This document shows positions 26,093 to 35,900 of a stretch of 64,000 bases of DNA, piece by piece. The DNA comes from Saccharococcus thermophilus. GTDB taxonomy: Bacteria > Bacillota > Bacilli > Bacillales > Anoxybacillaceae. Position 1 is the stretch's first letter. Each line of letters starts with the position of its first letter. The stretch spans positions 992,001 through 1,056,000 of the forward strand of contig NZ_JAASRS010000001.1 of the NCBI RefSeq assembly GCF_011761475.1. The letters run 5' to 3'. The notes under the pieces were generated by a model, which was not told the DNA's origin, made no database searches, and saw nothing but the letters and a program-made list of their open reading frames with translations. The translations under genes and the position numbers were made by a program.

Positions 26093-27106
26093 ATGTCTAT
26101 TTTGCCAAAAACGAATGACTTAGGTTTTTTTGAAATACGCCTCGAGTCGATTGGGGGACTCGGCGCTAATCTGGCAGGAAAAATGCTTGCCGAGGCGGGA
26201 GTGTTAGGGCTTGGTCTAAATGGCTCTAACTTTTCTTCATATGGTTCCGAAAAAAAAGGAACTCCGGTCAAAAGCTTTATTCGCTTCTGTGAGCCGGATG
26301 TAGAAATCCGGGCGCATAGTCCGGTTGAACAACCGCATGTTATCGGGATATTTCATGAAGCGCTTTATAAGATGGTGGATGTTGTAAGTGGTTTAGTTCC
26401 CGATGGAATCGTTGTAGTGAACTCCACAAGGGATTTTGCTGATATTCGCCGTGATTTGCGTTTGGAATATGGAACGCTTGCTGTTGTAGATGCGCTCGGG
26501 ATTGCTGTGGAAGAAAAAACAAAGGTAAATACGGCAATGCTTGGAGCGTTATTCCGCGTTTGCGATTTTCTTGATCCAGAGATGATGAAAGAGGTTATCC
26601 GAAAAACGTTTTCAAAGAAATATCCGCATTTAGTAGAACCGAATATTCGTACATTTGAACGTGGATATCATGAAGTTCGTTTTCAAACATATGAAGCACC
26701 GAAAGATGTTCGTGGAAAAGCGTTTTCCCGCCCTGAACCGCTTTTAGGATATAAAACGCAAGAAATAGGCGGGATTATTGTGGCGAATGGGAATAGTATT
26801 TTCAAAAATTTAAGCGGATCACGCCAAGGATTTTTGCCGAAATGGGAAGCGGAAAAATGCATTCATTGCGTTGCTTGTGATAATGTTTGCCCAGATTTTT
26901 GCTTCGTTTGGGAAGAAGGGTTAGATAAAAAAGGTCGAAAGCAAATGTTCTTAAAAGGTATCGATTATCAATATTGCAAAGGTTGTTTAAAATGCGTCGA
27001 AGCATGTCCGACAGGCGCGCTAAGCGCTGAGAGAGAAGTGCTTGGGTTTGCTGAGCAGCATACGGTGAAACACAAATTCCCGTTCGTAGCAGGGGGGACA
27101 AACTGA
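26093..27106 (+). CDS. 2-oxoacid:ferredoxin oxidoreductase, fused gamma and delta subunits
   Basis: A 337-residue protein. Residues 1-200 form the gamma domain (SIGGLGANLAGKMLAEAG near residue 20, then SYGSEKKGTPVKSFIRF). The C-terminal part is a delta-type domain with two [4Fe-4S] motifs: CIHCVACDNVCPDFC and CKGCLKCVEACP. This protein would pass electrons from the thiamine diphosphate site to ferredoxin. The start is ATG 26093 after GGGAGGG. It overlaps the next gene by one base (TGATG), and together they supply all four subunit types. The natural substrate (pyruvate, 2-oxoglutarate or another oxoacid) cannot be fixed by eye. Confidence 0.88.
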   Translation: MSILPKTNDLGFFEIRLESIGGLGANLAGKMLAEAGVLGLGLNGSNFSSYGSEKKGTPVKSFIRFCEPDVEIRAHSPVEQPHVIGIFHEALYKMVDVVSGLVPDGIVVVNSTRDFADIRRDLRLEYGTLAVVDALGIAVEEKTKVNTAMLGALFRVCDFLDPEMMKEVIRKTFSKKYPHLVEPNIRTFERGYHEVRFQTYEAPKDVRGKAFSRPEPLLGYKTQEIGGIIVANGNSIFKNLSGSRQGFLPKWEAEKCIHCVACDNVCPDFCFVWEEGLDKKGRKQMFLKGIDYQYCKGCLKCVEACPTGALSAEREVLGFAEQHTVKHKFPFVAGGTN

Positions 27107-29400
27107 TGGCAATCTTGGAAGAAAAATTAAGCATGACAACAAAAGCAGAACAAGTGACGGCGTTCGAATCGGGGAATGAAATGGCGGCACGTGCTGCTGC
27201 ACAAATTAACTATCATATTATGGGTTATTTCCCAATTACACCGTCTACAGAAATTGCTCAGCTGTTAGATCAAATGAAAGTAAGAGGAGAGCATACGATT
27301 CAACTCATACCAGCCGATGGGGAACACGGTTCTGCCGGTATTTGTTATGGAGCGTCCACTATGGGAGCACGCGTGTTAAATGCAACGAGTGCGAACGGTT
27401 TAATGTACATGCTTGAGCAGCTACCAGTACAGTCTGGAACACGTTTCCCGATGGTGCTCAATTTAGTTACCCGCTCGATCAGCGGTCCGCTGGATATTCG
27501 TGGCGATCATTCTGATCTTTATTTTGCCTTAAACACCGGATGGGTTATTTTACTTGCCCGCACTCCACAAGCGGTATATGACATGAATATTATGGCGTTG
27601 AAAATCGCTGAGCATGCCGATGTTCGTTTACCTGTCATCGTTGCGTATGACGGTTTCTTCACATCGCATCAAAAACGAAAAGTACAATATTTTAAAGACA
27701 GAAGCATCGTACAATCCTTTATTGGCGAGAGACCAACGAATTTCCCAAATGCGTCTGACCCGAAAAAGCCGATTACCATCGGAGCGCATATGCTCGGGGA
27801 TGATTTAATCAATAATAACTATCAGCAATCCGAAGCGCTATACCGTGCAGGAGAAGTGTTTAAACAAGTAGCGCGCGAGTATGCTGTGTTATCAGGCCGC
27901 GAATATCCGGTACTCGATTTATATAAAATGGAAGACGCGGAAGTAGCGTTATTTTTATTAAACTCAGCGGCGGAAACGGCAAAAGATGTCGTTGACAAGC
28001 TGCGGGCGAAAGGAATTAAAGCGGGGATCATCAGCCCAAATATTATCCGTCCATTCCCAGCCGAAGAAATCCGCCAAGCGTTAAAGCATGTTAAAGCGCT
28101 TCTTATCGGGGAACGGGCGGATTCGTACGGAGCACATGGGCCAAACATGACGCATGAAGTGAAATCAGCGTTACAAGAGGATAAAGAAAATAAAACCATT
28201 GTGTTAAGCCGCGTGTTTGGCGTTGGTGGGAAAGATTTTTATGCGGAAGATGCGGAAGCATTTTTCCAAATGGCGATCGAGGCAATGGAAAAAGGATACG
28301 CAGAAAAGCCGTTTGATTATTTCGGGCATGTGCCAGGTCGCCCTGAAAATCGGCAAACTCTAGTAATGGAGCCAATGCATGGCGATGCGTTTAAAACGGG
28401 ATTCATTCAAGTCACTCCAGATGAAGAGACGAAGCGGTTAAAAGTTAAAATTCCGCCGCTAAGAGCGCTCACCGCCAAGCCGAAACGGCTTGCTCCAGGA
28501 CATGGCGCCTGCCCAGGATGCGGGATTTTTCCAGGGTTAGAGCTGTTTTTTAAAGGAATTGAAGGCGATATTGTCGTCTTGTTTCAAACAGGATGCGCTT
28601 ATGTTGTATCGGCCGCTTACCCGTATAGCTCACATAAACAGACAATGGTCCACAATTTATTCCAAAATGGAGCGGCGACATTGTCCGGAATGGTAGAAGC
28701 ATTTTTCGAAATGAAACGCCGCGGGGAACTTCATGTTTCTGACGATGTGACATTTGTGATGGTCACAGGCGACGGCGGCATGGATATCGGAATGGGCTCT
28801 GCCATCGGAACTGCCCTGCGCAACCATAAATTAATTATTCTCGAGTATGATAATGAAGGATATATGAATACTGGCTCGCAAATGTCCTATTCCACGCCGA
28901 TGGGGCATATGACAAGTACAACGGGAGTTGGAAAAGCGCAGCGCGGAAAGGCGTTCCATCATAAAGATACGCCGCAAATTATGGCGGCGACGAACATCCC
29001 TTACGTATTTACGGGAACAGAAGCGTTTCCGCAAGATTTAGTGAAAAAAGCGGCGAAAGCGCAATGGTATGCTCAGCATGAAGGAACGGTATACGGCAAG
29101 CTGCTTATTACATGTCCGCTGAACTGGAAATCGGAAGAACGATATGGCGAACAAATTTTGAAAGCGGCGGTAGATTCATGTTTCTTCCCGCTATATGAAG
29201 TAGAACGTGGAAAAACAACCATTACGTATGATCCGGAAGAAAAAAATCGGCGCATTCCGTTAAGCGAATGGCTAAAATATATGGGAAAAACGAAACATTT
29301 ATTAAAAGAAGAAAACCGCGATCTTTTGATGGAATTGGAAGAAGAAGTTGAACGAAGATGGCGCATACTAAAAGCAAAGCATGAACATCTGTATTTATAA
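27106..29400 (+). CDS. 2-oxoacid:ferredoxin oxidoreductase, fused alpha and beta subunits
   Basis: A 764-residue fusion. The alpha part (1-430) begins with GNEMAARAAAQINYHIMGYFPITPSTE split into the family's GN-A and YPITPS-like motifs, and contains the domain II region. The beta part (about 460-764) binds thiamine diphosphate and one [4Fe-4S] cluster: GHGACPGCGIF, then the TGDGGMDIGMG diphosphate motif and EYDNEGYMNTG. In most bacteria alpha and beta are separate or all four domains form one chain, so two fused genes are unusual. Preceded by an FNR-type promoter, followed by a strong terminator. Being oxygen-sensitive, it likely works anaerobically. Confidence 0.9.
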   Translation: MAILEEKLSMTTKAEQVTAFESGNEMAARAAAQINYHIMGYFPITPSTEIAQLLDQMKVRGEHTIQLIPADGEHGSAGICYGASTMGARVLNATSANGLMYMLEQLPVQSGTRFPMVLNLVTRSISGPLDIRGDHSDLYFALNTGWVILLARTPQAVYDMNIMALKIAEHADVRLPVIVAYDGFFTSHQKRKVQYFKDRSIVQSFIGERPTNFPNASDPKKPITIGAHMLGDDLINNNYQQSEALYRAGEVFKQVAREYAVLSGREYPVLDLYKMEDAEVALFLLNSAAETAKDVVDKLRAKGIKAGIISPNIIRPFPAEEIRQALKHVKALLIGERADSYGAHGPNMTHEVKSALQEDKENKTIVLSRVFGVGGKDFYAEDAEAFFQMAIEAMEKGYAEKPFDYFGHVPGRPENRQTLVMEPMHGDAFKTGFIQVTPDEETKRLKVKIPPLRALTAKPKRLAPGHGACPGCGIFPGLELFFKGIEGDIVVLFQTGCAYVVSAAYPYSSHKQTMVHNLFQNGAATLSGMVEAFFEMKRRGELHVSDDVTFVMVTGDGGMDIGMGSAIGTALRNHKLIILEYDNEGYMNTGSQMSYSTPMGHMTSTTGVGKAQRGKAFHHKDTPQIMAATNIPYVFTGTEAFPQDLVKKAAKAQWYAQHEGTVYGKLLITCPLNWKSEERYGEQILKAAVDSCFFPLYEVERGKTTITYDPEEKNRRIPLSEWLKYMGKTKHLLKEENRDLLMELEEEVERRWRILKAKHEHLYL

Positions 29401-29408
29401 AAAATGCG

Positions 29409-29450
29409 GAACAATCACGCAGGAAACTCTCTTGCGTGATTGTTCTTTAT
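29409..29450 (+). terminator. Terminator of the oxoacid oxidoreductase operon
   Basis: GAACAATCACGCA and TGCGTGATTGTTC form a perfect 13-bp stem, followed by TTTAT. Confidence 0.9.
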
Positions 29451-29457
29451 CTTTGGG

Positions 29458-29500
29458 TGTGATATCGCTCACAACGTGTTTGCGAAAAACAAGGTACAAT
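29458..29500 (+). promoter_or_regulatory. FNR-type class II promoter of the hemerythrin gene
   Basis: TGTGA-TATCGC-TCACA (29458-29473) is a perfect FNR palindrome. TACAAT (29495-29500) begins 21 bp after it. Expected transcription start is about 29507, 25 bases before the ATG. Confidence 0.75.
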
Positions 29501-29531
29501 CATGACAAAGAAAGGGTAGGAGGGATGATGG

Positions 29532-30068
29532 ATGATGGATTTATGTTGCCATATGGGCGGACAGGAAGAAGTGAAGCTATGCGCGGGATTAGAGCGTTTA
29601 AAACAGGAACATGGACCGTTGCGTGAGCTAAAACAGCGCATGTTTGAACTGGCACAAGAAATCGTCGGCGATGAGGAAGAGCGAAATTGGAAGGAACGGT
29701 TGCTTGTGTTGCGGGAAAGCGTACAGGCATTGGTGACTGAACTCGATCCGCACTCCGAGCGGGAAGAAGGCGTGCTGTTTCCGATGATGGCGCAGTATAT
29801 TGGAAGAACATTCGGACCGATTGCCGTTATGGAGTATGAACATGACCAGGCGAAGCAGCGACTTGCTTCCTTTTTAACGAAAACGGCGGAACTTCCGGAA
29901 ACAGTCGACCGCGAAAGTGCGGCAGCGCTTGCTAATGAGGTAATCGAGGCCTATCATATTTTAGCGGAACACTTTATGAAAGAAGAAAACGTGCTATTTC
30001 CGATGGCCGAACGTTTGCTGTCTGACGAAGAAAAAGAAGAATTGGCGGAAAAAATAGGCCAAATATAA
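29532..30068 (+). CDS. Hemerythrin HHE-domain protein
   Basis: A 178-residue protein with a hemerythrin-like four-helix bundle. Likely di-iron ligands are visible in LKQEHGPL, DPHSEREEGVLFP, YEHDQAK and AEHFMKEENVLFP. Such proteins bind oxygen or NO, or help repair iron centres damaged by nitrosative stress. The N-terminus DLCCHMGG adds two Cys. GGAGGG at 29518-29524 supports ATG 29532 or 29535. Its position between the oxoacid oxidoreductase and narGHJI and its FNR-type promoter fit defence against NO during nitrate respiration, which is an inference. Confidence 0.85.
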   Translation: MMDLCCHMGGQEEVKLCAGLERLKQEHGPLRELKQRMFELAQEIVGDEEERNWKERLLVLRESVQALVTELDPHSEREEGVLFPMMAQYIGRTFGPIAVMEYEHDQAKQRLASFLTKTAELPETVDRESAAALANEVIEAYHILAEHFMKEENVLFPMAERLLSDEEKEELAEKIGQI

Positions 30069-30072
30069 AAAA

Positions 30073-30109
30073 ACGGGATGTCTCCTTCTCATAGGAGCAT
30101 CCCGTTTTT
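30073..30109 (+). terminator. Terminator after the hemerythrin gene
   Basis: ACGGGATG-T-CTCC pairs with GGAG-C-ATCCCGT, followed by TTTTT. Confidence 0.9.
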
Positions 30110-30120
30110 GCATACGCTCA

Positions 30121-30160
30121 AAAAATCTCCCGCCTCTAAAAGAAGAAGGAGGGAGAAATA
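30121..30160 (-). terminator. Terminator of the nar operon
   Basis: On the minus strand TCTCCCTCC pairs with GGCGGGAGA (one mismatch) followed by TTTTTT. It lies about 30 bases after the narI stop. Confidence 0.75.
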
Positions 30161-30189
30161 TGTGAAAGGGGGATTCGAACACATTTTGA

Positions 30190-30894
30190 TCAATGAATGT
30201 TATGCGGCTGTTCCGCCTGTTTCGGCATGCGTTTGCGATAGACGACATAGCTTCGGCGCAAGTAGCGAAGCGGAAAGCTAAACACATGCACAAGACGCGT
30301 AAACGGCCAGACGGCGAAAATGCTGAGGGCAGCCAAAATATGAATTTGAAACCAAACTGGCACGGTTTCCATGTAAGATGGATCGGGATGGAACAGAAGA
30401 ACGCTCCGGAACCAAGGGCCGATCGTTGTTCGATAATCGAAACCATGCGAGTCGACATTCAGCAGCGTCGACGACAGCCCGGTTGCAATAACCGTCGCCA
30501 GGAACAAGAGGGCGATCCAGTCACCGCGGCTGCTTGTGGCCCACACCCGTTTGACGGTCGCGCGCCGGCGAATCAGAATGAGAAGCCCAATAAGAGCGGC
30601 CAATCCTGCCGGAACGCCGCCGATAAGGGCGATGAAATGGTACGCTTCTTCCGTTATGCCAAGCGTTGCGTACACCGATTCTGGAATCAAAATGCCCATG
30701 ACGTGGCCGACGAACACAAACAAAATTCCCCAATGGAACAGCAGGCTGCCAAGCCGCAATTGCTTCTTTTCCAACATTTCGCTCGATTTTGACGTCCAGC
30801 CGAATTGGTCGTATTGATAACGCCAAATATGGCCGCCAATAAAAATTGTTAGCACAATATAAGGGAAAATCACCCAAAGAAATTGCTCCAACAC
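30190..30894 (-). CDS. narI: Respiratory nitrate reductase gamma subunit
   Basis: NarI is the di-heme cytochrome b subunit that takes electrons from menaquinol and anchors NarGH to the membrane. The protein is 234 residues with five helices. Heme-ligand His residues are visible in FIGGHIWRY, LFHWGILFVFVGHVMG and QIHILAALSIFAVWPFTRLVH. It is the last gene of narGHJI and starts two bases after narJ ends. The order G-H-J-I is standard. Confidence 0.96.
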   Translation of the reverse strand: MLEQFLWVIFPYIVLTIFIGGHIWRYQYDQFGWTSKSSEMLEKKQLRLGSLLFHWGILFVFVGHVMGILIPESVYATLGITEEAYHFIALIGGVPAGLAALIGLLILIRRRATVKRVWATSSRGDWIALLFLATVIATGLSSTLLNVDSHGFDYRTTIGPWFRSVLLFHPDPSYMETVPVWFQIHILAALSIFAVWPFTRLVHVFSFPLRYLRRSYVVYRKRMPKQAEQPHNIH

Positions 30895-30896
30895 GG

Positions 30897-31445
30897 TTAC
30901 ACACTTCCTTTCGGAATCGGCGTCACGCCGAGTTCTGCAAGTGCGAGGAAAATCGCGTCAAACACAGTGGCATAAGGGCTGCCGCCCGCGGCAAGCTGCT
31001 TCCGTATTTCATCGATGTTATTGACATATGCCGCAAAGAGCGGCACGACGTGCTCCTGTTCCGCATAGGCGGCAAACTCGAGCATAAGCGGCAAATAATC
31101 TGGAAGTTCCTGCTCGCTCGTATCAAATCCAGCCGCTTTATAGCGCTGTTTCAATTGCAATAGCTCGAGCCCGCGTTCACGTTGCTCGCCTGTATTCATG
31201 TAAGTCACATATAAATTCGTTTTTTTGCCGAAATCAAATGTTTCGACATATTGCTCCATCCGCTTGCGGGCAGGCATGGATTGGATATCGTGAATAAAAG
31301 TGCTCATTTTTTCGACGATGGCATCGTTTGGGACGGCGCTGATTGCCTCGAGGCAATCAGCGAGAGAGTCCGCCCATGCTTCATCGGGATAGGACAATAG
31401 ATGGGAAGCGCATAAAAACACCGTTTGTATTTGATCTTTGTCCAT
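30897..31445 (-). CDS. narJ: Nitrate reductase assembly chaperone
   Basis: NarJ is a cytoplasmic chaperone of the TorD/NarJ family that holds NarG until molybdenum cofactor is inserted. The protein is 182 residues, all-helical, with the LSYPDE start and a YVETFDFGKKTNLYVTY segment characteristic of NarJ, followed by LPDYLPLMLEF. It lies between narH (15 bases away) and narI (2 bases away). Confidence 0.95.
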   Translation of the reverse strand: MDKDQIQTVFLCASHLLSYPDEAWADSLADCLEAISAVPNDAIVEKMSTFIHDIQSMPARKRMEQYVETFDFGKKTNLYVTYMNTGEQRERGLELLQLKQRYKAAGFDTSEQELPDYLPLMLEFAAYAEQEHVVPLFAAYVNNIDEIRKQLAAGGSPYATVFDAIFLALAELGVTPIPKGSV

Positions 31446-31460
31446 GTTTCCTCACCTCCA

Positions 31461-32933
31461 TTAAGAAAGCGTACCGCAAGAGCCAGGACCGCCGGCAAAC
31501 GCCAACCCACAGCTTCCTTGTTCTGCGTATAGCTCTGCGACTTCTTCGCGGTGGGAGGCAGGAATGACAAAGCGGTCATTGTATTTTGCGATGGCGAGCA
31601 AACGGTACATGTCTTCGATATCTTGTTCGCTTAGCCCGAGTTCTTCAATGATGCGGACATCCGGCTGTTTGTTCGTTTGTTTTGCGCGCATATAGGAGCG
31701 CATCACCGCCATTTTTTTCAGCGTTGTGCGGATGTGTGTTTCGTCACCGGCTGTCAGTAAATTCGCCAAATATTCGATCGGGATACGCATTTCGTCAATC
31801 GCTGGGAAAATGTCTTCCGCATTCGCTTTGCTTCCTTTTCCTTCAAACATGTTCATAATCGGGCTTAATGGTGGAATGTACCATACCATTGGCAATGTCC
31901 GGTATTCCGGATGTAGCGGAAGCGCGATTTTCCAATCGACAATCATTTTATAAATCGGCGAACGCTGCGCCGCTTCGATCCATTCATCCGGAATGCCTTC
32001 TTCTTTTGCTTTTGCGATCACTTCCGGATCGTGCGGATCGAGGAAAATGCCAAGCTGTGCATGATACAACTCTTTTTCGTCTTCTACGCTCGCCGCTTCC
32101 TTCACTTTGTCGGCATCGTAAAGCATGACGCCGATGTAACGGATGCGGCCGACACATGTTTCCGCACAGATCGTCGGCATGCCTGCTTCAATGCGCGGGA
32201 AGCAGAGCGTGCATTTTTCCGCTTTATTCGTCTGCCAGTTGAAATATACTTTTTTATACGGGCAGCTCGTTACGCAATAACGCCAGGCGCGGCAGGCGTT
32301 TTGGTCGACGAGGACGATGCCGTCCTCGTCGCGTTTATACATCGCTCCTGACGGGCAGCTCGAGACGCACGAGGGATTGATGCAATGTTCGCAAATGCGC
32401 GGCAAATACATCATAAAGACGTTTTCGAACTCCGCTTGAATCGACTGCTCCATTTTGACAACGTTTGGATCTCTCAACTCGGTAATATGGGCGCCGGCAA
32501 GGTCGTCTTCCCAGTTTGGCCCCCAGGACAGTTCCATGAATTCGCCGGTAATGGCCGATTTCGGGCGGGCGACCGGCTGATGGCGTTTTTGCGGGCTGTT
32601 GGTCAATGTTTCGTAATCGTAATTCCACGGTTCATAATAATCATCAATCGTTGGCTGGTACGGGTTGTAAAACAAGTTAAGCAGACGGGTTGCTTTCGAG
32701 CCGGATTTGAGCTGGAGCTCGCCGTTTTTGAGCTCCCAGCCGCCTTTATATTTGTCTTGATCTTCCCACTGTTTCGGATAACCGATCCCTGGTTTTGTTT
32801 CGACGTTGTTGAAATACATATATTCTGCACCGGGACGATTTGTCCACGTATTTTTGCAAGTGACGCTGCACGTATGGCAGCCGATGCATTTATCCAAGTT
32901 CATCACCATGCCGACTTGCGCTTTAATCTTCAA
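31461..32933 (-). CDS. narH: Respiratory nitrate reductase beta subunit
   Basis: NarH carries the chain of iron-sulfur clusters between NarI and NarG. The protein is 490 residues with four Cys groups: CIGCHTCSVTCKNTW near the start, CEHCINPSCVSSCPSGAM, CRAWRYCVTSCPYKK and CTLCFPRIEAGMPTICAETC. The Trp in CRAW-Y-C marks the [3Fe-4S] cluster site known from NarH. Its start overlaps the narG end by 11 bases, so translation is coupled. Confidence 0.97.
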   Translation of the reverse strand: MKIKAQVGMVMNLDKCIGCHTCSVTCKNTWTNRPGAEYMYFNNVETKPGIGYPKQWEDQDKYKGGWELKNGELQLKSGSKATRLLNLFYNPYQPTIDDYYEPWNYDYETLTNSPQKRHQPVARPKSAITGEFMELSWGPNWEDDLAGAHITELRDPNVVKMEQSIQAEFENVFMMYLPRICEHCINPSCVSSCPSGAMYKRDEDGIVLVDQNACRAWRYCVTSCPYKKVYFNWQTNKAEKCTLCFPRIEAGMPTICAETCVGRIRYIGVMLYDADKVKEAASVEDEKELYHAQLGIFLDPHDPEVIAKAKEEGIPDEWIEAAQRSPIYKMIVDWKIALPLHPEYRTLPMVWYIPPLSPIMNMFEGKGSKANAEDIFPAIDEMRIPIEYLANLLTAGDETHIRTTLKKMAVMRSYMRAKQTNKQPDVRIIEELGLSEQDIEDMYRLLAIAKYNDRFVIPASHREEVAELYAEQGSCGLAFAGGPGSCGTLS

Positions 32934-35900
32934 GCCAATCGACCTCCTCTAATTTGCGAATAATGACATACAAGTCGCGTTGGTTTCCCGTTGGGCCGTA
33001 ATAGTTAAATCCGTAGCTTAATTGCGCATACCCACCAATCATATGGGTCGGTTTCATATGAATGCGTGTCGGGCTGTTGTGCGTGCCTCCGCGGTTGTTT
33101 GTCAGTTTCGTACCAGGAACGTTAATGTGTCGGTCCTGGGCGTGGTGCATAAATGCCATACCGCGCGGCAAACGGTGAGAGACAACAGCGCGTGCGACAA
33201 CGACGCCGTTGCGGTTGAAGCATTCAATCCAGTCGTTATCGCGAATGCCGGCTTCTTCGGCATCATCTTTGTTGATCCAGACGGTCGGACCGCCGCGGAA
33301 CAGCGTAAGCATTGGTAGCGCATCAAAGTACATGCTGTGAATCGACCATTTGTTATGTGGTGTTAAATAGTTCAAAATGATTTCTTTTCCTTTTGCTTCC
33401 GGCCGCTTTTTCGAGAACGGGCGGTGCTGCAATATTGGCTTAAAGGTAGCCATCGCTTCGCCAAATTCGTGCATAAGCTCATGGTCGAGATAGAACGACT
33501 GCCGACCTGTCAATGTGCGCCACGGAATGAGCCGCTCGACGTTGGTTGTAAATGGCGAGTAGCGGCGGCCGCCTTTTTCCGAGCCGCTGAACGCCGGCGA
33601 GGTGATCACTGTTTTCGGCTGCGCCGTAATTTGTTCAAACGTAAAACATTCTTCCTCGCGTTCTTTCGCTAAATCGGCGAGCTGCAAATTCGTCTTTTTC
33701 TCGAGTGCCTCCCACGCTTTTACCGCCACTTTTCCGTTTGTTGTCGATGATAATGTGAGAATGGCTTCCGCTGCGTTTTTCGCATCGCTGATATCTGGAC
33801 AGCCAGCAGCGATCGAGGCGCATTTGATCGTTCCTAACGTCTTTTTCAATTTTTCGTACTCGTCTTTGGCTGACCAGGCGATGCCTTTTGTGCCCATCGG
33901 CTGTCTGGCTATGTTTGGTCCAAGGGAAATCATTTTGTCGTAAATGAGCGTGTAATCGCGCTCGACGACATGAATGTTCGGCATCGTTTTTCCCGGAATC
34001 GGTTCGCACTCGCCTTTGCTCCAGTCTTTCACTTTGCCAAACGGCTGCGCCAGTTCTTGTGTTGTATCGTGCAAGAGCGGGGTGGCGACGACTTCTTTGA
34101 CCGGCTTCATGCCGATTTGTTTGGCGATATCGGAGACGGCTTTCGCTAACGATTTGAAAATGTCCCAATCCGAGCGCGCTTCCCATGGCGCGGAAATCGC
34201 TGGATTGAACGGATGCACGAACGGATGCATATCCGTGCTGCTTAAATCGTGTTTTTCGTACCATGTCGCCGCCGGAAGAACAACATCGGAGTAAAGCGCC
34301 GTTCCCGCCATGCGGAAATCAAGGTTCACTAACAAATCAATCTTTCCTTCCGGAGCTTCGTCGCGCCATGTAATTTCTTGCGGCCGCAGGCTGTTCTCAT
34401 CATCGTTTAATAAACCGTGTGTTGTGCCGAGCAAATGTTTTAAGAAATATTCATGGCCTTTACCTGAGCTGGAAATTAAGTTCGCGCGCCAGACGATTAA
34501 GTTTCTTGGAAAGTTTACTTCATTGTCTGGATCTTCAATCGCAAATTGCAATTGCTTCGTTTTGAGCTGTTCGGCAACGTAATTTCCAATTTGTTCCGGA
34601 GTCGTTTTTCCATTGGCGACAGCTTCTTTGTAAAGGTCAATGCCGTTCTTGTTAAACGTCGGGTAAGACGGAAGCCAGCCAAGCCGGGCGGCGAGAACGT
34701 TGTAATCCGCGTAATGGGAATAGCGCGCTTTTTTCACAAGCGGTGATACAAGTTCATCGACCGGCATTTCTTCATATCGCCATTGATCGGTCGCAAAATA
34801 GAAGAACGATGTGCCGTTTTGCAGTTTCGGCGGTGCTGTCCAGTCGCGTGCCGTTGCGATCGTTTGCCATCCTTCCGCCGGCCGCAGTTTTTCTTGTCCG
34901 ACGTAGTGCGCCCAGCCGCCGCCGTTGACGCCTTGCGCGCCGACAAATAAGACGAGGTTTAAGACGGCGCGGTAAATCGTATCGGAGTGGAACCAGTGGT
35001 TAATGCCAGCGCCCATAATAATCATCGAGCGGCCATTTGTATTAATCGCGTTTTGCGCAAACTCGCGCGCGATTTTAATGGCAAGCTCCCGTTTCACGCC
35101 GGTAATCGCTTCTTGCCATGCCGGAGTGAATGGAACAAGATCATCGTACGTACGGGCGACGTTTCCGCCAATGCCGCGATCGATGCCGTAATTGGCAAGG
35201 ATAAGATCGTAGACGGTGGTTACGTATGTTTCGCCGTCTTCCGTATGAATTTTTTTCGCTGGGACAACGCGTTCCATCGTTTCCCTTCCTTCATTAGTGA
35301 AGTACGGAATATGAATCGTAACAAGCTCGTCTTTGCAGTGTAAAAACGTTAAGCACGGTTCAATCGGGTTTCCTGTTTCCTCATCCACCATATGTAAATT
35401 CCATTTTCCTTGGCCATCCCAGCGCGAGCCGATCGTTCCATGCGGAATCGCAAATGTTTTTCTGTTTTCATCGTAAACGACCGGCTTCCATTCGGCGTTG
35501 GCGACGCTGCGGCCGAGGTCTTTTGCCTGCAAGAAGCGGCCGGCTATCCATTTGTCGCCATCTTTTTTCAAGGTGACGACGAACGGAAAATCGGTGTACG
35601 TTTTCGCATATTGCTGGAAGTAAGGAACTTGCTGATCGACGTAATATTCTTTTAAAATGACATGTCCCATCGCCATCGCGAGTGCGCCGTCCGTTCCTGG
35701 TTTTACGCTGAGCCAGTCGTCGGCAAATTTCGTCGATTCGGCGTAATCCGGGCTGACGGAAACGACTTTTGTGCCGCGATAGCGGACTTCCGCTAAAAAG
35801 TGAGCGTCCGGCGTTCGAGTAAGCGGTACGTTTGAGCCCCATGTAATGATGTAGCCGGAATTGTACCAGTCACTCGATTCTGGAACGTCGGTTTGGTCTC

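Noticed and set aside
30193-30792. 199-codon plus-strand frame across narI
   Set aside because: Antisense to a clear narI gene with family motifs; the frame has no domain and no ribosome site.
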